Positions 29,540 to 38,118 of a stretch of 64,000 nucleotides of DNA are shown here, one piece after another; position 1 is the first letter of the stretch, and every line of letters begins with the position of its first letter. The notes under the pieces are model-generated. The model was given only the letters and a program-made list of their open reading frames with translations. It searched no databases and had not been told where the DNA came from. The position numbers and the translations under genes were made by a program. This stretch comes from Mycobacterium sp. ELW1 (GTDB lineage: Bacteria > Actinomycetota > Actinomycetes > Mycobacteriales > Mycobacteriaceae): contig NZ_CP032155.1 of the NCBI RefSeq assembly GCF_008329905.1, forward strand, positions 1,612,001-1,676,000. Direction: 5' to 3'.

Positions 29540-30841
29540 ATGACCAACTATCGCGTCGTGGTGGCCGCAGTGGCGGCCGTCAGCGTTGTGGCCGGATGCT
29601 CGTCATCGACCACATCGCCTGCCGCGCACACATCGTCATCCGCGGCGCAGGCTACCCCGGGTGCCCCGGCGGCTCCGACGGGCCCATCGGTCCCTGCGAC
29701 ACCTGCCGCCTCCCGCGGCACCGAAGGCACTCTCGCCACCGTGCCGTGGTCTCAGGTCGGCCCCGGGTGGCTGCTGGCCGAGTGGAGTCCGGTCACCCCG
29801 CATCAGCCTGGGGAACAACCGCCCCCGGACGAACCGACCAGCGAAACCGCCGACACCACACTGTTTCTGGTCGACCCGACCGGCAATCGGTACATCATCA
29901 CGACATTCGGGCCGGGTGGCAATCTCAGCCTGGCCGATTGGTCCGGGGACGGCAGTCACGCGCTGTTCACCCACGGTGGGATGACGCCCAACTCGGCGAT
30001 CTCCGTCGACCTGCACACCGGCGAGCAGACCACCATTCCGGTTGCCGGATACCCGCGCTACACCCGGCCCACCGGTACCGCCCTGCTGGTGTCGACGTCG
30101 TTCAACGGCAATGAGCCCGGAACCTTGAAAAGGGTTGACCTGAAGGGAAATGCGCAGTTCACCTACCCGACCGCCGATCTCGATGGGGCCGGCCAGTTCA
30201 GCGGTGACTACGCGGAGTCACCAGACGGCACCCAGTTGGTGCTCGGCACCGCCAACCTCGGCAACGAGGTGGTGGCGAGGAAGGACAACAGCCTTGTGGT
30301 GATGGGCAACGACGGGAAGGTCATCCGTAAGCTGCCCGTGCCGATGGCGGCGGCCATGTGCGGTCCGATCAAGTGGTGGTCCCCGGGTTCGGTGCTGATT
30401 CACTGCTCGTCCCAGCACGGCTCCGGCAGTCAGTTGTGGGAGCTGCCGCTGGACGGTAGTGCGCCCACACCACTGACCGCGCTGAACTCCGGGCAGGAGA
30501 ACGACCCAGGTTTCGGCGGTGACCTCGGTGACAGCGACGCCTGGACGCTGCCAAGCGGCACCTTCCTCCAGTCGCTCGGTGCATGCGGCACTGTGTTCCT
30601 GTCCAAGCTCACCGCGGACGGGCACACGACCCGGGTGAAGATCCCCGGAGTGTCCGACAACGTGGTTGTGGCCGGCGCGGCCGACGACCGGCTGCTGGTG
30701 CGGGGCCAGGTGGGTTGCAGCGGAACGACATCGCTCGTCAGCTATGACCCGGCGGCGAATACGTCGACCGTCCTGCTCGGACCGCCGGTCAACGGCGGCG
30801 GGGTCAGCGACGCGCTGCTCTATCCGACCCGGAAGCCCTAG
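29540..30841 (+). CDS. Beta-propeller-like lipoprotein of unknown function
   Basis: This 433-residue lipoprotein has the lipobox VAGC (Cys ~20), a Ser/Thr/Ala/Pro-rich linker (about 21-60) and a mature domain with propeller-blade-like repeats. Repeated patterns include TLFLVDPTGN, LADWSGDGSHALF, SPDGTQLVLG and WWSPGSVLIHC, reminiscent of TolB/WD-type sheets. The four Cys in the C-terminal half may form disulfides. Its role is unknown, perhaps envelope protein interactions. I chose the ATG at 29540 because it directly gives the lipoprotein signal and follows GGGAAGGGG. Confidence 0.75.
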   Translation: MTNYRVVVAAVAAVSVVAGCSSSTTSPAAHTSSSAAQATPGAPAAPTGPSVPATPAASRGTEGTLATVPWSQVGPGWLLAEWSPVTPHQPGEQPPPDEPTSETADTTLFLVDPTGNRYIITTFGPGGNLSLADWSGDGSHALFTHGGMTPNSAISVDLHTGEQTTIPVAGYPRYTRPTGTALLVSTSFNGNEPGTLKRVDLKGNAQFTYPTADLDGAGQFSGDYAESPDGTQLVLGTANLGNEVVARKDNSLVVMGNDGKVIRKLPVPMAAAMCGPIKWWSPGSVLIHCSSQHGSGSQLWELPLDGSAPTPLTALNSGQENDPGFGGDLGDSDAWTLPSGTFLQSLGACGTVFLSKLTADGHTTRVKIPGVSDNVVVAGAADDRLLVRGQVGCSGTTSLVSYDPAANTSTVLLGPPVNGGGVSDALLYPTRKP

Positions 30842-30875
30842 CCCTCCGGCTGATTCTTCCCGAACGAGTACTATG

Positions 30876-30908
30876 CTCGCTGAAAAAGAGAATGTAGTTT
30901 TCAGCGAG
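30876..30908. promoter_or_regulatory. Perfect 11-bp inverted repeat over the SDR translation start
   Basis: CTCGCTGAAAA (30876-30886) and TTTTCAGCGAG (30898-30908) are exact reverse complements with an 11-bp spacer. Arm centres are 22 bp apart, two helical turns, as expected for a dimeric repressor. The right arm overlaps the GAGGAG ribosome site of the SDR gene, so an RNA hairpin controlling translation is an alternative. No regulator gene adjoins it. Confidence 0.5.
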
Positions 30909-30915
30909 GAGAATG

Positions 30916-31746
30916 ATGGCCGAGAAGCATTCGCTCACCGACCGCACGCTGGTCGTGTCGGGCGGTAGCCGGGGGATCGGGCTGGCCATCGCATCGGGCG
31001 CAGCCCGGCGCGGCGCCAACGTCGTCCTGCTGGCCAAAACCGCCGAGCCGCACCCGAAGTTGCCGGGCACGGTGTACACCGCGGCCGCCGAGATCGAAGC
31101 GGCCGGCGGCAAGGCCATCGCCGTCGTCGGTGACGTGCGCAGTGAAGAAGACGTCGCCCGCGCTGTCGACGCCGCGGTGACAGAGTTCGGCGGGGTCGAC
31201 ATCTGCATCAACAACGCCAGCGCGATCGCCACCGACCCCACCGAGACGCTGTCGGCCAAGAAGTTCGATCTGATGCAGCAGATCAACATTCGCGGCACAT
31301 TCCTGTTGACCAAGGCGTGCCTGCCGCATCTGCGGAGATCGCCCAATGGCCACGTCGTCACCATCGCCCCGCCGCTGAACCTCAACCCGCGCTGGCTCGG
31401 CGCGCACCCGGCCTACACCCTGTCCAAGTACGGGATGACGCTGCTGTCGCTGGGCTGGGCGGCCGAATACGCCGACACCGGAATCGGTTTCACGTGCCTG
31501 TGGCCGGAGACCTACATCGCGACCTCCGCCGTGGCCAACTCGGCCGACTTCGAGAATGCACTGGCATCGTCGCGCAGTCCCGAGATCATGGCCGACGCGG
31601 CGGTCGAGATCATCACCTCGCCCGGCTCGAAGGTCAACGGCCGTTGCCTGATCGACTCCGAAGTCCTGCGTGCCGCCGGTGTCGAGGACCTGTCCCGCTA
31701 CGGCGGGGGCGACAACCCGATCATCGACATCTTCGTCGACCGCTAG
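30916..31746 (+). CDS. HSDL2-like short-chain dehydrogenase/reductase
   Basis: This SDR of 276 residues has the family-specific motifs of HSDL2/citronellal-dehydrogenase-like enzymes: SGGSRGIG for cofactor, INNASAI, APPLNLNPRW, catalytic AYTLSKYGM, and CLWPETYIATSA. The residue usually Ser before the PPLNL motif reads Ala here (TIAPPL), so the classical Ser of the catalytic tetrad may be missing. The second ATG (30916) fits the GAGGAG spacing better than 30913. The gene follows a strong operator-like palindrome. Substrate unknown. Confidence 0.82.
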   Translation: MAEKHSLTDRTLVVSGGSRGIGLAIASGAARRGANVVLLAKTAEPHPKLPGTVYTAAAEIEAAGGKAIAVVGDVRSEEDVARAVDAAVTEFGGVDICINNASAIATDPTETLSAKKFDLMQQINIRGTFLLTKACLPHLRRSPNGHVVTIAPPLNLNPRWLGAHPAYTLSKYGMTLLSLGWAAEYADTGIGFTCLWPETYIATSAVANSADFENALASSRSPEIMADAAVEIITSPGSKVNGRCLIDSEVLRAAGVEDLSRYGGGDNPIIDIFVDR

Positions 31747-32306
31747 CTGACGGGCATCAGGTCCTGGTACTCGGTGCGAACACACTGGCCGTAACTGCGG
31801 AACGCCTCGAAGGGGCCGACCGCCGAGTCCAGTCCGGCCGCGACCACCGCTTGCGCCTTGAACACCCTTGCCGCAGCGCTCAGTTCGTGGCGGACCTGGG
31901 CTCCTCGCCGACCCACGCTGGGCAGCCAGACATCGCCCCAGACGGTGACCTCGGTGCGTGCCGAGCGGACCGACGCGGCCAGCGCGTCGCGGACCCGGTC
32001 GTCCTCCCCGCACATCGCGCCGGCCAGCGCGAGCGCGGTCGGCGTGTCCGCCCGGTCGAACATCGAGCGCAGCGCGATGGGCTGCACGCCGAGGATGCGC
32101 AGAGCGGCGAGGTCGCCGGCACCGGCGACCGCGACGCGCACATCCCAGCCGGCCATCACCCGGTCGAACAGCCAGCCGCCGGCCGAGTCGACAACATCGG
32201 CGACGTGGGCGCCGACAACATCGAGTTGGTAGCGGGCCGGCCTGGGTGTCCGCTGACGCGACCCGGCCACCCCATGCTGCCGGTCTCGTTGGTCGAGTTC
32301 ATGCAC
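31743..32306 (-). CDS. Hypothetical protein
   Basis: I do not recognise this 187-residue protein. It has a basic N-terminus, then an alpha/beta-looking body: YQLDVVGAHVADVVDSAGG, DVRVAVAGAGDLAALRILG and ALRSMFDRADTPTAL. The ending is FRSYGQCVRTEYQDLMPVS. There is no signal peptide, membrane helix or catalytic motif. Its stop overlaps the stop of the convergent SDR gene within a shared CTAG. The start at 32306 is uncertain; an internal start after the basic N-terminus is possible. Confidence 0.55.
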   Translation of the reverse strand: MHELDQRDRQHGVAGSRQRTPRPARYQLDVVGAHVADVVDSAGGWLFDRVMAGWDVRVAVAGAGDLAALRILGVQPIALRSMFDRADTPTALALAGAMCGEDDRVRDALAASVRSARTEVTVWGDVWLPSVGRRGAQVRHELSAAARVFKAQAVVAAGLDSAVGPFEAFRSYGQCVRTEYQDLMPVS

Positions 32307-32344
32307 GCCCCACAGCGTGACACTTCATCGCTAATCTGTAAAGG

Positions 32345-33271
32345 TCATGACAGGTTGAAGAACCGCTGGAGCGCCTGGGCCTGCATCGCCAGCAACGTCT
32401 GACTCACCTCCCAGTCCGGACACAGCGAGTCGAAACCGTGACAGGTGCCCCCGAAGACGTGCACATCGGTGCGCACACCGGAACTCATCAACAGGCCGGC
32501 ATAGTCCAGCGCCTCGTCACGCAGCGGATCCAATTCCGAGCAGGTGATGAAGGTGCTTGCCGCCCCGATCATTTGGTGGCTGCGCGCGGGTACCGCGGCG
32601 GCGCTCGGTGCGGTCTCGCCGAGGTAATGCCGCCACATCGTCTGGGCCGCGGCACCGTCGAAACCGGGGGTGGAATCGAACTCCGCCTTCGATGCCGTGG
32701 GGCGATCGTCGAGCACCGGCTGGTGTAGCAGCACGCCGGCGATCGGCGGGGTCTGGCCGGCGGCGGCCCGCTGCGCCAGACCGGCGGCCAGCGCCGCGCC
32801 CGCGCTGTTCCCCGCGAGCACCAGGCGGTCGCGGTCGAGCCCGAGGTCCGGCCCCGTCGTCCAGGTCCACTGCAGCACTGTCATCGCATCGTCCAGCGCG
32901 GCGGGGAAGGGGTGCTCGGGGGCCAGCCGGTAGTCGACGGACACCACGGTGCAACCGCCACGGCGGGCCAGTTCGACGCACTGGCGGTGATCGGTGTCGA
33001 GATTGCCGAGCATGAATGCGCCGGCGTGGCAATAGATCACCGCGGGCGACGGGGATGGCGCACCGTGATAGATGCGCACCGGAACTCCTGCGGCATGGTC
33101 GTCGACGATGTCGATCCCGGTCGCGTCGAGCTGGGCGATGGTCTCGGCGCGCCGGATGTCGAGCGAGTCCCGCATGGCGGCAAGGGTGTTCAGCGACAGG
33201 TCAGAGCGTGCGGTGGCGAACGCATGCAGCGCGGGATCCAGTCGGCGGAGCAGCTCGGGGTCCGGTTCCAT
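32345..33271 (-). CDS. HSL-family (class IV) alpha/beta-hydrolase, esterase/lipase
   Basis: This 308-residue cytosolic esterase has the oxyanion-hole motif as YCHAGAF (HAG in place of HGG), nucleophile elbow GNSAG (about residue 140), catalytic Asp in ELDPLRDEAL, and His in GTCHGF. The family hydrolyses short acyl esters and lactones. It starts 2 bp after the stop of the Baeyer-Villiger monooxygenase gene and is the last gene of the five-gene operon. The context suggests that it opens the ester or lactone that enzyme makes. The ATG at 33271 is chosen by this spacing. Confidence 0.87.
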   Translation of the reverse strand: MEPDPELLRRLDPALHAFATARSDLSLNTLAAMRDSLDIRRAETIAQLDATGIDIVDDHAAGVPVRIYHGAPSPSPAVIYCHAGAFMLGNLDTDHRQCVELARRGGCTVVSVDYRLAPEHPFPAALDDAMTVLQWTWTTGPDLGLDRDRLVLAGNSAGAALAAGLAQRAAAGQTPPIAGVLLHQPVLDDRPTASKAEFDSTPGFDGAAAQTMWRHYLGETAPSAAAVPARSHQMIGAASTFITCSELDPLRDEALDYAGLLMSSGVRTDVHVFGGTCHGFDSLCPDWEVSQTLLAMQAQALQRFFNLS

Positions 33272-33273
33272 GG

Positions 33274-34736
33274 CTAGGCGACCGGCGAGGTGAACGTGTA
33301 GTCGCGTGCGCGGAACCGTCGGGTCATGGCCCAGAACGCGCCCGCGCTGCGCGGCCACTGCGTGACCACCCGGCCGTTGGGCGCCCGGAAGTAATTGCTG
33401 CACCGCGTCATCCACACGGTGCCCGCCATCCACCGGTCGACGTCGGCCAGGAAGGCCGCCATGGTCTCGGGGCGCACCGCGACGTAGCGTCTCCTGGTGC
33501 GGCGCAGATGTTTCAGGGCCCGCACGATGTAGCGGGCCTGCGCCTCGAGGACGAAGATCACGCTGTTGGAGCCGACGTTGGTGTTGGGCCCGTACAGCAT
33601 GAAGAAGTTCGGGAAGCCCGGAACGGCCATGCCGAGGTAGGCGAAGGCGCCGTCGCGCCAGGTGTCGTGCAGCGATCGGCCATCCTCACCGCAGACCTCG
33701 ATCTGGCCCAGGTAGTCGGTGGCGGCATAGCCGGTGGCGCACAGCACCACATCCACGTCCAATTCGGAGCCGTCCTCGGTGACCAGTGCGCGTGCCCGCA
33801 GTGCACGAGCCGGACTGGACACCACCTCGACGTGCGGTTGGGTCAGCGTGGACAGGTAGTCGGCGGCGAACACCAGCCGCTTGCAGCCCAGCGGGTGGTC
33901 CGGGGTGAGCTTCGACCGCAGTTCGGGATCGGCGACCGAGGATTCCAGATACCGAAGCGAAATGTCTTTGAACTCTTGTGTTTTGTCGCTGCCGTTCTCG
34001 ATCACCGAGATGTTGCGCTCACTGCGCAGCCACAGCCGGCCCGGTAGAACTTCTTGGCGAACGGAATCCACCGGAAGACCCAGCGCTCCCGGTCGCTGTA
34101 GGGCCGGTCCGGCTTGGGCAGGATCCAGGTAGGGGAGCGCTGCACGGAGTACACCTTGTCGGCGACCTTGGCCACCTCCGGCAGCAGCTGCGACGCGGTG
34201 GAGCCGGTGCCCAGCAAGGCCACCCGGGCGCCGGTGAGGTCCACCGAATGATCCCAGCGTGCCGTGTGCATCAGCGTCCCGGTGAACGGTTCCTGCTCGC
34301 GCAGCTCGGGCAGCAGTGGGCGGGTGAACATCCCCACCGCCGAGACCACGATGTCGAAGGTGTGCTGGGCGCCGTCCGAATCGGTCAGCGTCCAGGTGTT
34401 GACGCTCGAATTCCACTGTGCCGAGGTGATTTCGGTGTTCAGTCTCAAGTGAGGCCGCAGGCCGTGGCGGTCGGTGGAGCGTTCGAAGTACTGCAGCAGC
34501 TCGGGCTGCCCGGGCCACATTCGGCTCCACTGTGAGTTCAGGTCGAAAGAGTACGAGTACAAGTGCGACTTCACGTCGCACGCCAGGCCCGGATAGGTGT
34601 TGATGCGCCATGTGCCGCCGACGCCGTCTTCACGGTCGAAGATGGTGAAGTCCCGAAACCCGGCCTTGGCCAAAAAGATTCCGAGCGCCAGACCGCCGGG
34701 GCCGGCGCCGATGATGCCGACCGACAGCGCGGTCAC
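33274..34736 (-). CDS. Baeyer-Villiger-type flavin monooxygenase; frame broken by 1-bp deletion
   Basis: These enzymes insert an oxygen next to a ketone, giving an ester or lactone. FAD motif GAGPGGLALG is near the N-terminus. The type I fingerprint FTGTLMHTARWD (FxGxxxHxxxW) is at about residue 160, and the NADPH motif GTGSTA about 20 residues later. C-terminal regions include LCATGYAATDYLG and FMLYGPNTNVG. The two halves lie in different frames, joining at about 34036-34038 where one more base gives FYRAG/LWLRSERNI and ~487 residues. The GTG at 34736 overlaps the SDR stop (GTGA), preferred over a GTG at 34751. Confidence 0.82.
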
Positions 34737-35461
34737 CCGATCCGCAGGCACTGGCCACCGTCGACGACGAGCTCTGCTCCGGTGATGAACGACGCGTGCT
34801 CGGACACCAGGAACGCCACCGCATCCGCGACTTCCATCGGCTGGCCGAGGCGGCCGCTGTAGGACCGTTCGATCAGCCGCTGCCGCGCGGTGTCATCGAG
34901 CATCGGGGTGTCGATCGGCCCGGGGAACACCGCATTGACCCGGATGCCGTCACCGGCGAGCTCGGCTGCCGCGATCTGGGTCAGGCCACGCAACGCCCAT
35001 TTGGACGATCCGTACGCCGCGTGGAACGGGAAGGGCCGGATCGCGCCGGTGCTGCACGTGTTGACGATTGCCGCACCCTCGGCTGCGCGGAGATGGGGAA
35101 GCGACGCCCTGATACCGAGGAACGGGCCCAAAGTGTTGAACCGCCAACTGCTTTCGAAACCCTCTGCGGTCTCCTCGGACAGCGACGCCCGGTGCAGGAC
35201 GCCGGCATTGTTCACCAGCGTGCTCAGGCCGCCGAACCGCTCGACGGTCTCGGCCACCGCGGTCGCCCAGAGCTCCTCGGAGGTGACGTCCAACTCGACG
35301 GCGATCACCCCCGGGTCGTCGAGCGCCTCGACCTGGTTGCGCAGATCGTCGATCAGCCGGTCGGCGGCCGCGACTTCGAACCCGTCGGCCCGCAACCGTC
35401 TCACCAGCGCCGCGCCCTGGCCGCGCGCGGCGCCGGTGACCAGTGCGATCTTCTCGCTCAT
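34733..35461 (-). CDS. Short-chain dehydrogenase/reductase
   Basis: This classical SDR of 242 residues has the cofactor motif TGAARGQG (about 9-16), Asp at the end of strand 2 (AAADRLI), LVNNAGV, catalytic Ser in CSTGAIRPF, catalytic YGSSK and PGPIDTPM. Its start overlaps the aldolase stop (ATGA) and its stop overlaps the monooxygenase start, so it sits in the middle of the coupled operon. It probably interconverts an alcohol and ketone of the same pathway; the exact substrate is unknown. Confidence 0.87.
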   Translation of the reverse strand: MSEKIALVTGAARGQGAALVRRLRADGFEVAAADRLIDDLRNQVEALDDPGVIAVELDVTSEELWATAVAETVERFGGLSTLVNNAGVLHRASLSEETAEGFESSWRFNTLGPFLGIRASLPHLRAAEGAAIVNTCSTGAIRPFPFHAAYGSSKWALRGLTQIAAAELAGDGIRVNAVFPGPIDTPMLDDTARQRLIERSYSGRLGQPMEVADAVAFLVSEHASFITGAELVVDGGQCLRIG

Positions 35462-36213
35462 ACCCGGCCCTCGGCTTCAGCGAGGTGCGCGATCGCCCCG
35501 CGGCGCAGGGCCTGCGACTCCGGGGCCAAGGTGATCAGCTGAAATCCCAACGCGGCCAGTTCCTTTCCTGTGTTCCCATCACCGGCGTGGATACCCGCAA
35601 CGATGCCTGCCGCTGCTGCGGCCTGGTGGACGCGCACGATCGCATCCCTCACCTTCGGCCGGCTGGTCGCCTTCACCACCTCATCACCCAAGGAGATCGC
35701 CAGGTCTGCGGGACCGACGTAGACGCCGGCCAGACCGGGGACCGCACAGATGTCGGCGACCGCGTCCAGGCCTGCTGCGGTCTCGATCATCGCGAACACG
35801 CTGACTCGATCGGCCAGCGCGACCGGGTCGATCCCCAGACTCGCGCGCAGTGGGCCGAAGCTCCGGATGCCTCGGGGCGCGTAGCGGGTTGCGGCAACCG
35901 CCTCGGCGGCCTGTTCGGGACGGTCGACCATCGCGACGATGATCGCGTCGGCACCGGCGTCGAGCACACGTCCGATCGGTGCGGCAGCCGCCGAGGGCAC
36001 CCGGACCGCGGTGGCGATCGGGACGTGCTCCATACGGCGCAGGACCTGCGCCACGTCGGCGTCGTCGAGGTAGCCGTGCTGGATATCGAAACCGACGTAA
36101 TCGTAACCGGCGCGGGCGAATTCGTCCGGACCGAGGAACGACGGGCCGGTGATCCAGCCACCCCACACCTGCGGTTTGCCGGCGAGCGCCTGCTGCAGTC
36201 TGCTGGCGGTCAT
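35458..36213 (-). CDS. HpcH/HpaI family aldolase
   Basis: This class II (metal-dependent) pyruvate aldolase has 251 residues. Visible motifs are YVGFDIQHGYLD (catalytic His), AIIVAMVDRPEQA, MIETAAGL (metal-binding Glu) and VGPADLAISLG (metal-binding Asp). Family members cleave 4-hydroxy-2-oxo acids to pyruvate and an aldehyde. It overlaps both neighbours by 4 bp (ATGA). It would act late in the predicted pathway, on a 2-oxo acid with a 4-hydroxyl. Confidence 0.88.
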   Translation of the reverse strand: MTASRLQQALAGKPQVWGGWITGPSFLGPDEFARAGYDYVGFDIQHGYLDDADVAQVLRRMEHVPIATAVRVPSAAAAPIGRVLDAGADAIIVAMVDRPEQAAEAVAATRYAPRGIRSFGPLRASLGIDPVALADRVSVFAMIETAAGLDAVADICAVPGLAGVYVGPADLAISLGDEVVKATSRPKVRDAIVRVHQAAAAAGIVAGIHAGDGNTGKELAALGFQLITLAPESQALRRGAIAHLAEAEGRV

Positions 36214-37181
36214 GAGGCCACAATCGAGATCTTGACCCGTCCCGGGGTCGGGCGGCAGGCGAACTCGAACGCCTCTTGCACATCGGCGACGTCGAAGGTG
36301 TGCGTGACGTAGCTGCTCAACAGGTCGGGGTGCTTGCGGGCGAACGCGTCGGCGGCGTCGAGCACGCGCCGGCGGTCCAGTGTCACACCGGATTTCAGCG
36401 TGAGGTTGTTGCGCAACATGGTGCGCATACTGATGGGGTAGCTGTCGTCGTCGGGCACACCGAAGTAGAACACGGTGCCGCCGAAGCCGGCCGCCTCGAC
36501 CGCGTTGTTGAGGGTCGCGACCTGATGGCCGACGGCCTCGATGACGACGTCGGGTTTGTCGTGTGGTGCCAGGTGCGCCACCCAGCGGTCGCTGGTGGAC
36601 CGCACGACGGTGTCGACACCGAATGTCGCGCCGACGTCGTCGCGGTAGATGGGGTCGACGCCGGTGACGTGCGCGGCGCCTGCGGCCTTGGCCGCGAAGG
36701 AGAACAGCAACCCGATCGATCCCTGGCCGATCACGGCCACCCGCTTGCCGTCCAGCGGCGGAAGTTGTTCGAGCGCATACAGAATGCAGGCCAGTGGCTG
36801 CAGGCCCACCGCGTGCGCCGGGCGCAGCGACGGGTCGTAGGGGGCCAGTCCGTTGCCATCGGAGATCACGAATTCCATCAGGCCGTCGAAGCCGGACGCC
36901 CAGCCGACCACGCGGTCACCGGGACGATGGTCGGGGTGGCTGCTGGCCAGCACCTCGCCGACGATTTCGTGGACGGGGAAGCCCGCCATCTCGGCCGCGA
37001 GCGCTCCGGTGTCGCCGGGTAGGCGGCCCTGCACGCCCTTGAAACCGGGGATGTCGCTGCCGCAGATTCCGGCGGCCAGGAACTTCAGCAGCACCTGTCC
37101 GTCACGCAGCCGGTCGTGCGGCGGGTCGGGCACCGTGACCCGTTCGAACGTGTACGGCGCGACAAGCCGATAACACCACAC
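36210..37181 (-). CDS. Medium-chain alcohol dehydrogenase/reductase (zinc-type)
   Basis: This 323-residue MDR protein has catalytic-zinc region AAGICGSDIPGF near residue 40, His in FPVHEIVGEVLAS (in place of the usual GHE), PGDRVVGW, and Rossmann motif GQGSIGLLFSF (about 155). It ends at VQEAFEFACRPTPGRVKI. The structural-zinc Cys lobe is missing. It is the first gene of the operon and could oxidise a secondary alcohol to the ketone for the monooxygenase. I set the GTG start at 37181 (VWCYRLVAPYTF); longer upstream reading shows no family-like sequence. Confidence 0.8.
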   Translation of the reverse strand: MWCYRLVAPYTFERVTVPDPPHDRLRDGQVLLKFLAAGICGSDIPGFKGVQGRLPGDTGALAAEMAGFPVHEIVGEVLASSHPDHRPGDRVVGWASGFDGLMEFVISDGNGLAPYDPSLRPAHAVGLQPLACILYALEQLPPLDGKRVAVIGQGSIGLLFSFAAKAAGAAHVTGVDPIYRDDVGATFGVDTVVRSTSDRWVAHLAPHDKPDVVIEAVGHQVATLNNAVEAAGFGGTVFYFGVPDDDSYPISMRTMLRNNLTLKSGVTLDRRRVLDAADAFARKHPDLLSSYVTHTFDVADVQEAFEFACRPTPGRVKISIVAS

Positions 37182-37211
37182 AGGCTCAGGCCTCCGATAA
37201 CGCGTGGGTCG

Positions 37212-37241
37212 TTGACAGTGCCACGTACGGAGCGTGACATT
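37212..37241 (+). promoter_or_regulatory. Possible sigma-A-like promoter of the SMP-30 gene
   Basis: TTGACA (37212-37217) is a perfect -35 match; GACATT lies 18 bp later as a weak -10. It sits in the 86-bp gap between the divergent alcohol dehydrogenase and SMP-30 genes. The -10 is poor, so confidence is low. Confidence 0.35.
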
Positions 37242-37267
37242 TGTGCGATGTTTTGTAAAGGTAGGGC

Positions 37268-38116
37268 ATGACCGTTCTCGGCTCCTTGTCTCGCGCTCAG
37301 CTTGCCAGCGGATTCTGCTTCGGTGAAGGCCCACGCTGGTTCGAAGGCCTGCTGTGGCTGTCTGACATGCTTGGCGACGCCGTGCACACGATCAGCATCG
37401 ACGGGTCGGTGACCACGGTGGAGTTGCCCGGACACGCGCCGGCCGGTCTGGGGTTCCGTCCCGACGGCACGCTGTTGATCGTGTCCACCGAACGCCGGGT
37501 GGTGCTGGGCTATGACGGGGAAGCGGTCACCGAGATCGCCGACCTGTCCGGGATCGCACCGGCCGGCCTGGGCGACATGGTGGTCGACGCGCACGGCCGG
37601 GCCTATGTCGGATCGCAGGCCCGCGAGGGTGGCGTCATCGCCCGGCTCGATCTCGACAATTCGGTGACCGTGGTGGCCGGGGACCTCGATTTCCCCAACG
37701 GCATGGTGGTCACGCCGGACGGCGGCACGCTGATCGTCGCCGAATCGATCGCGCGGCGGCTGACCGCGTACGACATCGGCACGGACGGGGCCCTGTCCGG
37801 GCGTCGGATCTTCGCCGACGGGCTCGACGGTCCGCCGGACGGGATCGCGCTGGACGAGGCCGGCGGGGTGTGGACGTCGATGACGCTGGCGCATCAGTTC
37901 GAGCGAGTGGAAGCCGGTGGTGCGGTCACCGATCGGATCGACATCGGTGACCGCGCGGCGATCGCCTGCATGCTCGGCGGCCCGGACCGTCGCACCCTGT
38001 TCCTGGTGTCGGCCCCCGACGCCTATCCGCAGCGGCTCGTCGGCACCCGGGGATCGTGCGTCGAGATGGTCAGGGTCGAGACCCCCGGCGCGGGCTTTCC
38101 GTCAATCGAAAGGTGA
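37268..38116 (+). CDS. SMP-30/gluconolactonase-family lactonase
   Basis: This is a six-bladed beta-propeller of 282 residues. Metal ligands expected in the family are present: Glu in FGEGPRWF, Asn in DFPNGMVV and Asp in GPPDGIAL. Relatives hydrolyse sugar or aliphatic lactones. It is divergent from the operon that contains a Baeyer-Villiger monooxygenase, which produces lactones or esters, so a lactone substrate from that pathway is a reasonable inference. The next gene starts 2 bp after its stop. Confidence 0.87.
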   Translation: MTVLGSLSRAQLASGFCFGEGPRWFEGLLWLSDMLGDAVHTISIDGSVTTVELPGHAPAGLGFRPDGTLLIVSTERRVVLGYDGEAVTEIADLSGIAPAGLGDMVVDAHGRAYVGSQAREGGVIARLDLDNSVTVVAGDLDFPNGMVVTPDGGTLIVAESIARRLTAYDIGTDGALSGRRIFADGLDGPPDGIALDEAGGVWTSMTLAHQFERVEAGGAVTDRIDIGDRAAIACMLGGPDRRTLFLVSAPDAYPQRLVGTRGSCVEMVRVETPGAGFPSIER

Positions 38117-38118
38117 CC

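Noticed and set aside
29338..29547. 69-codon minus-strand frame before the propeller lipoprotein
   Set aside because: No ribosome site, no known family, and it lies in the upstream region of a gene on the other strand.
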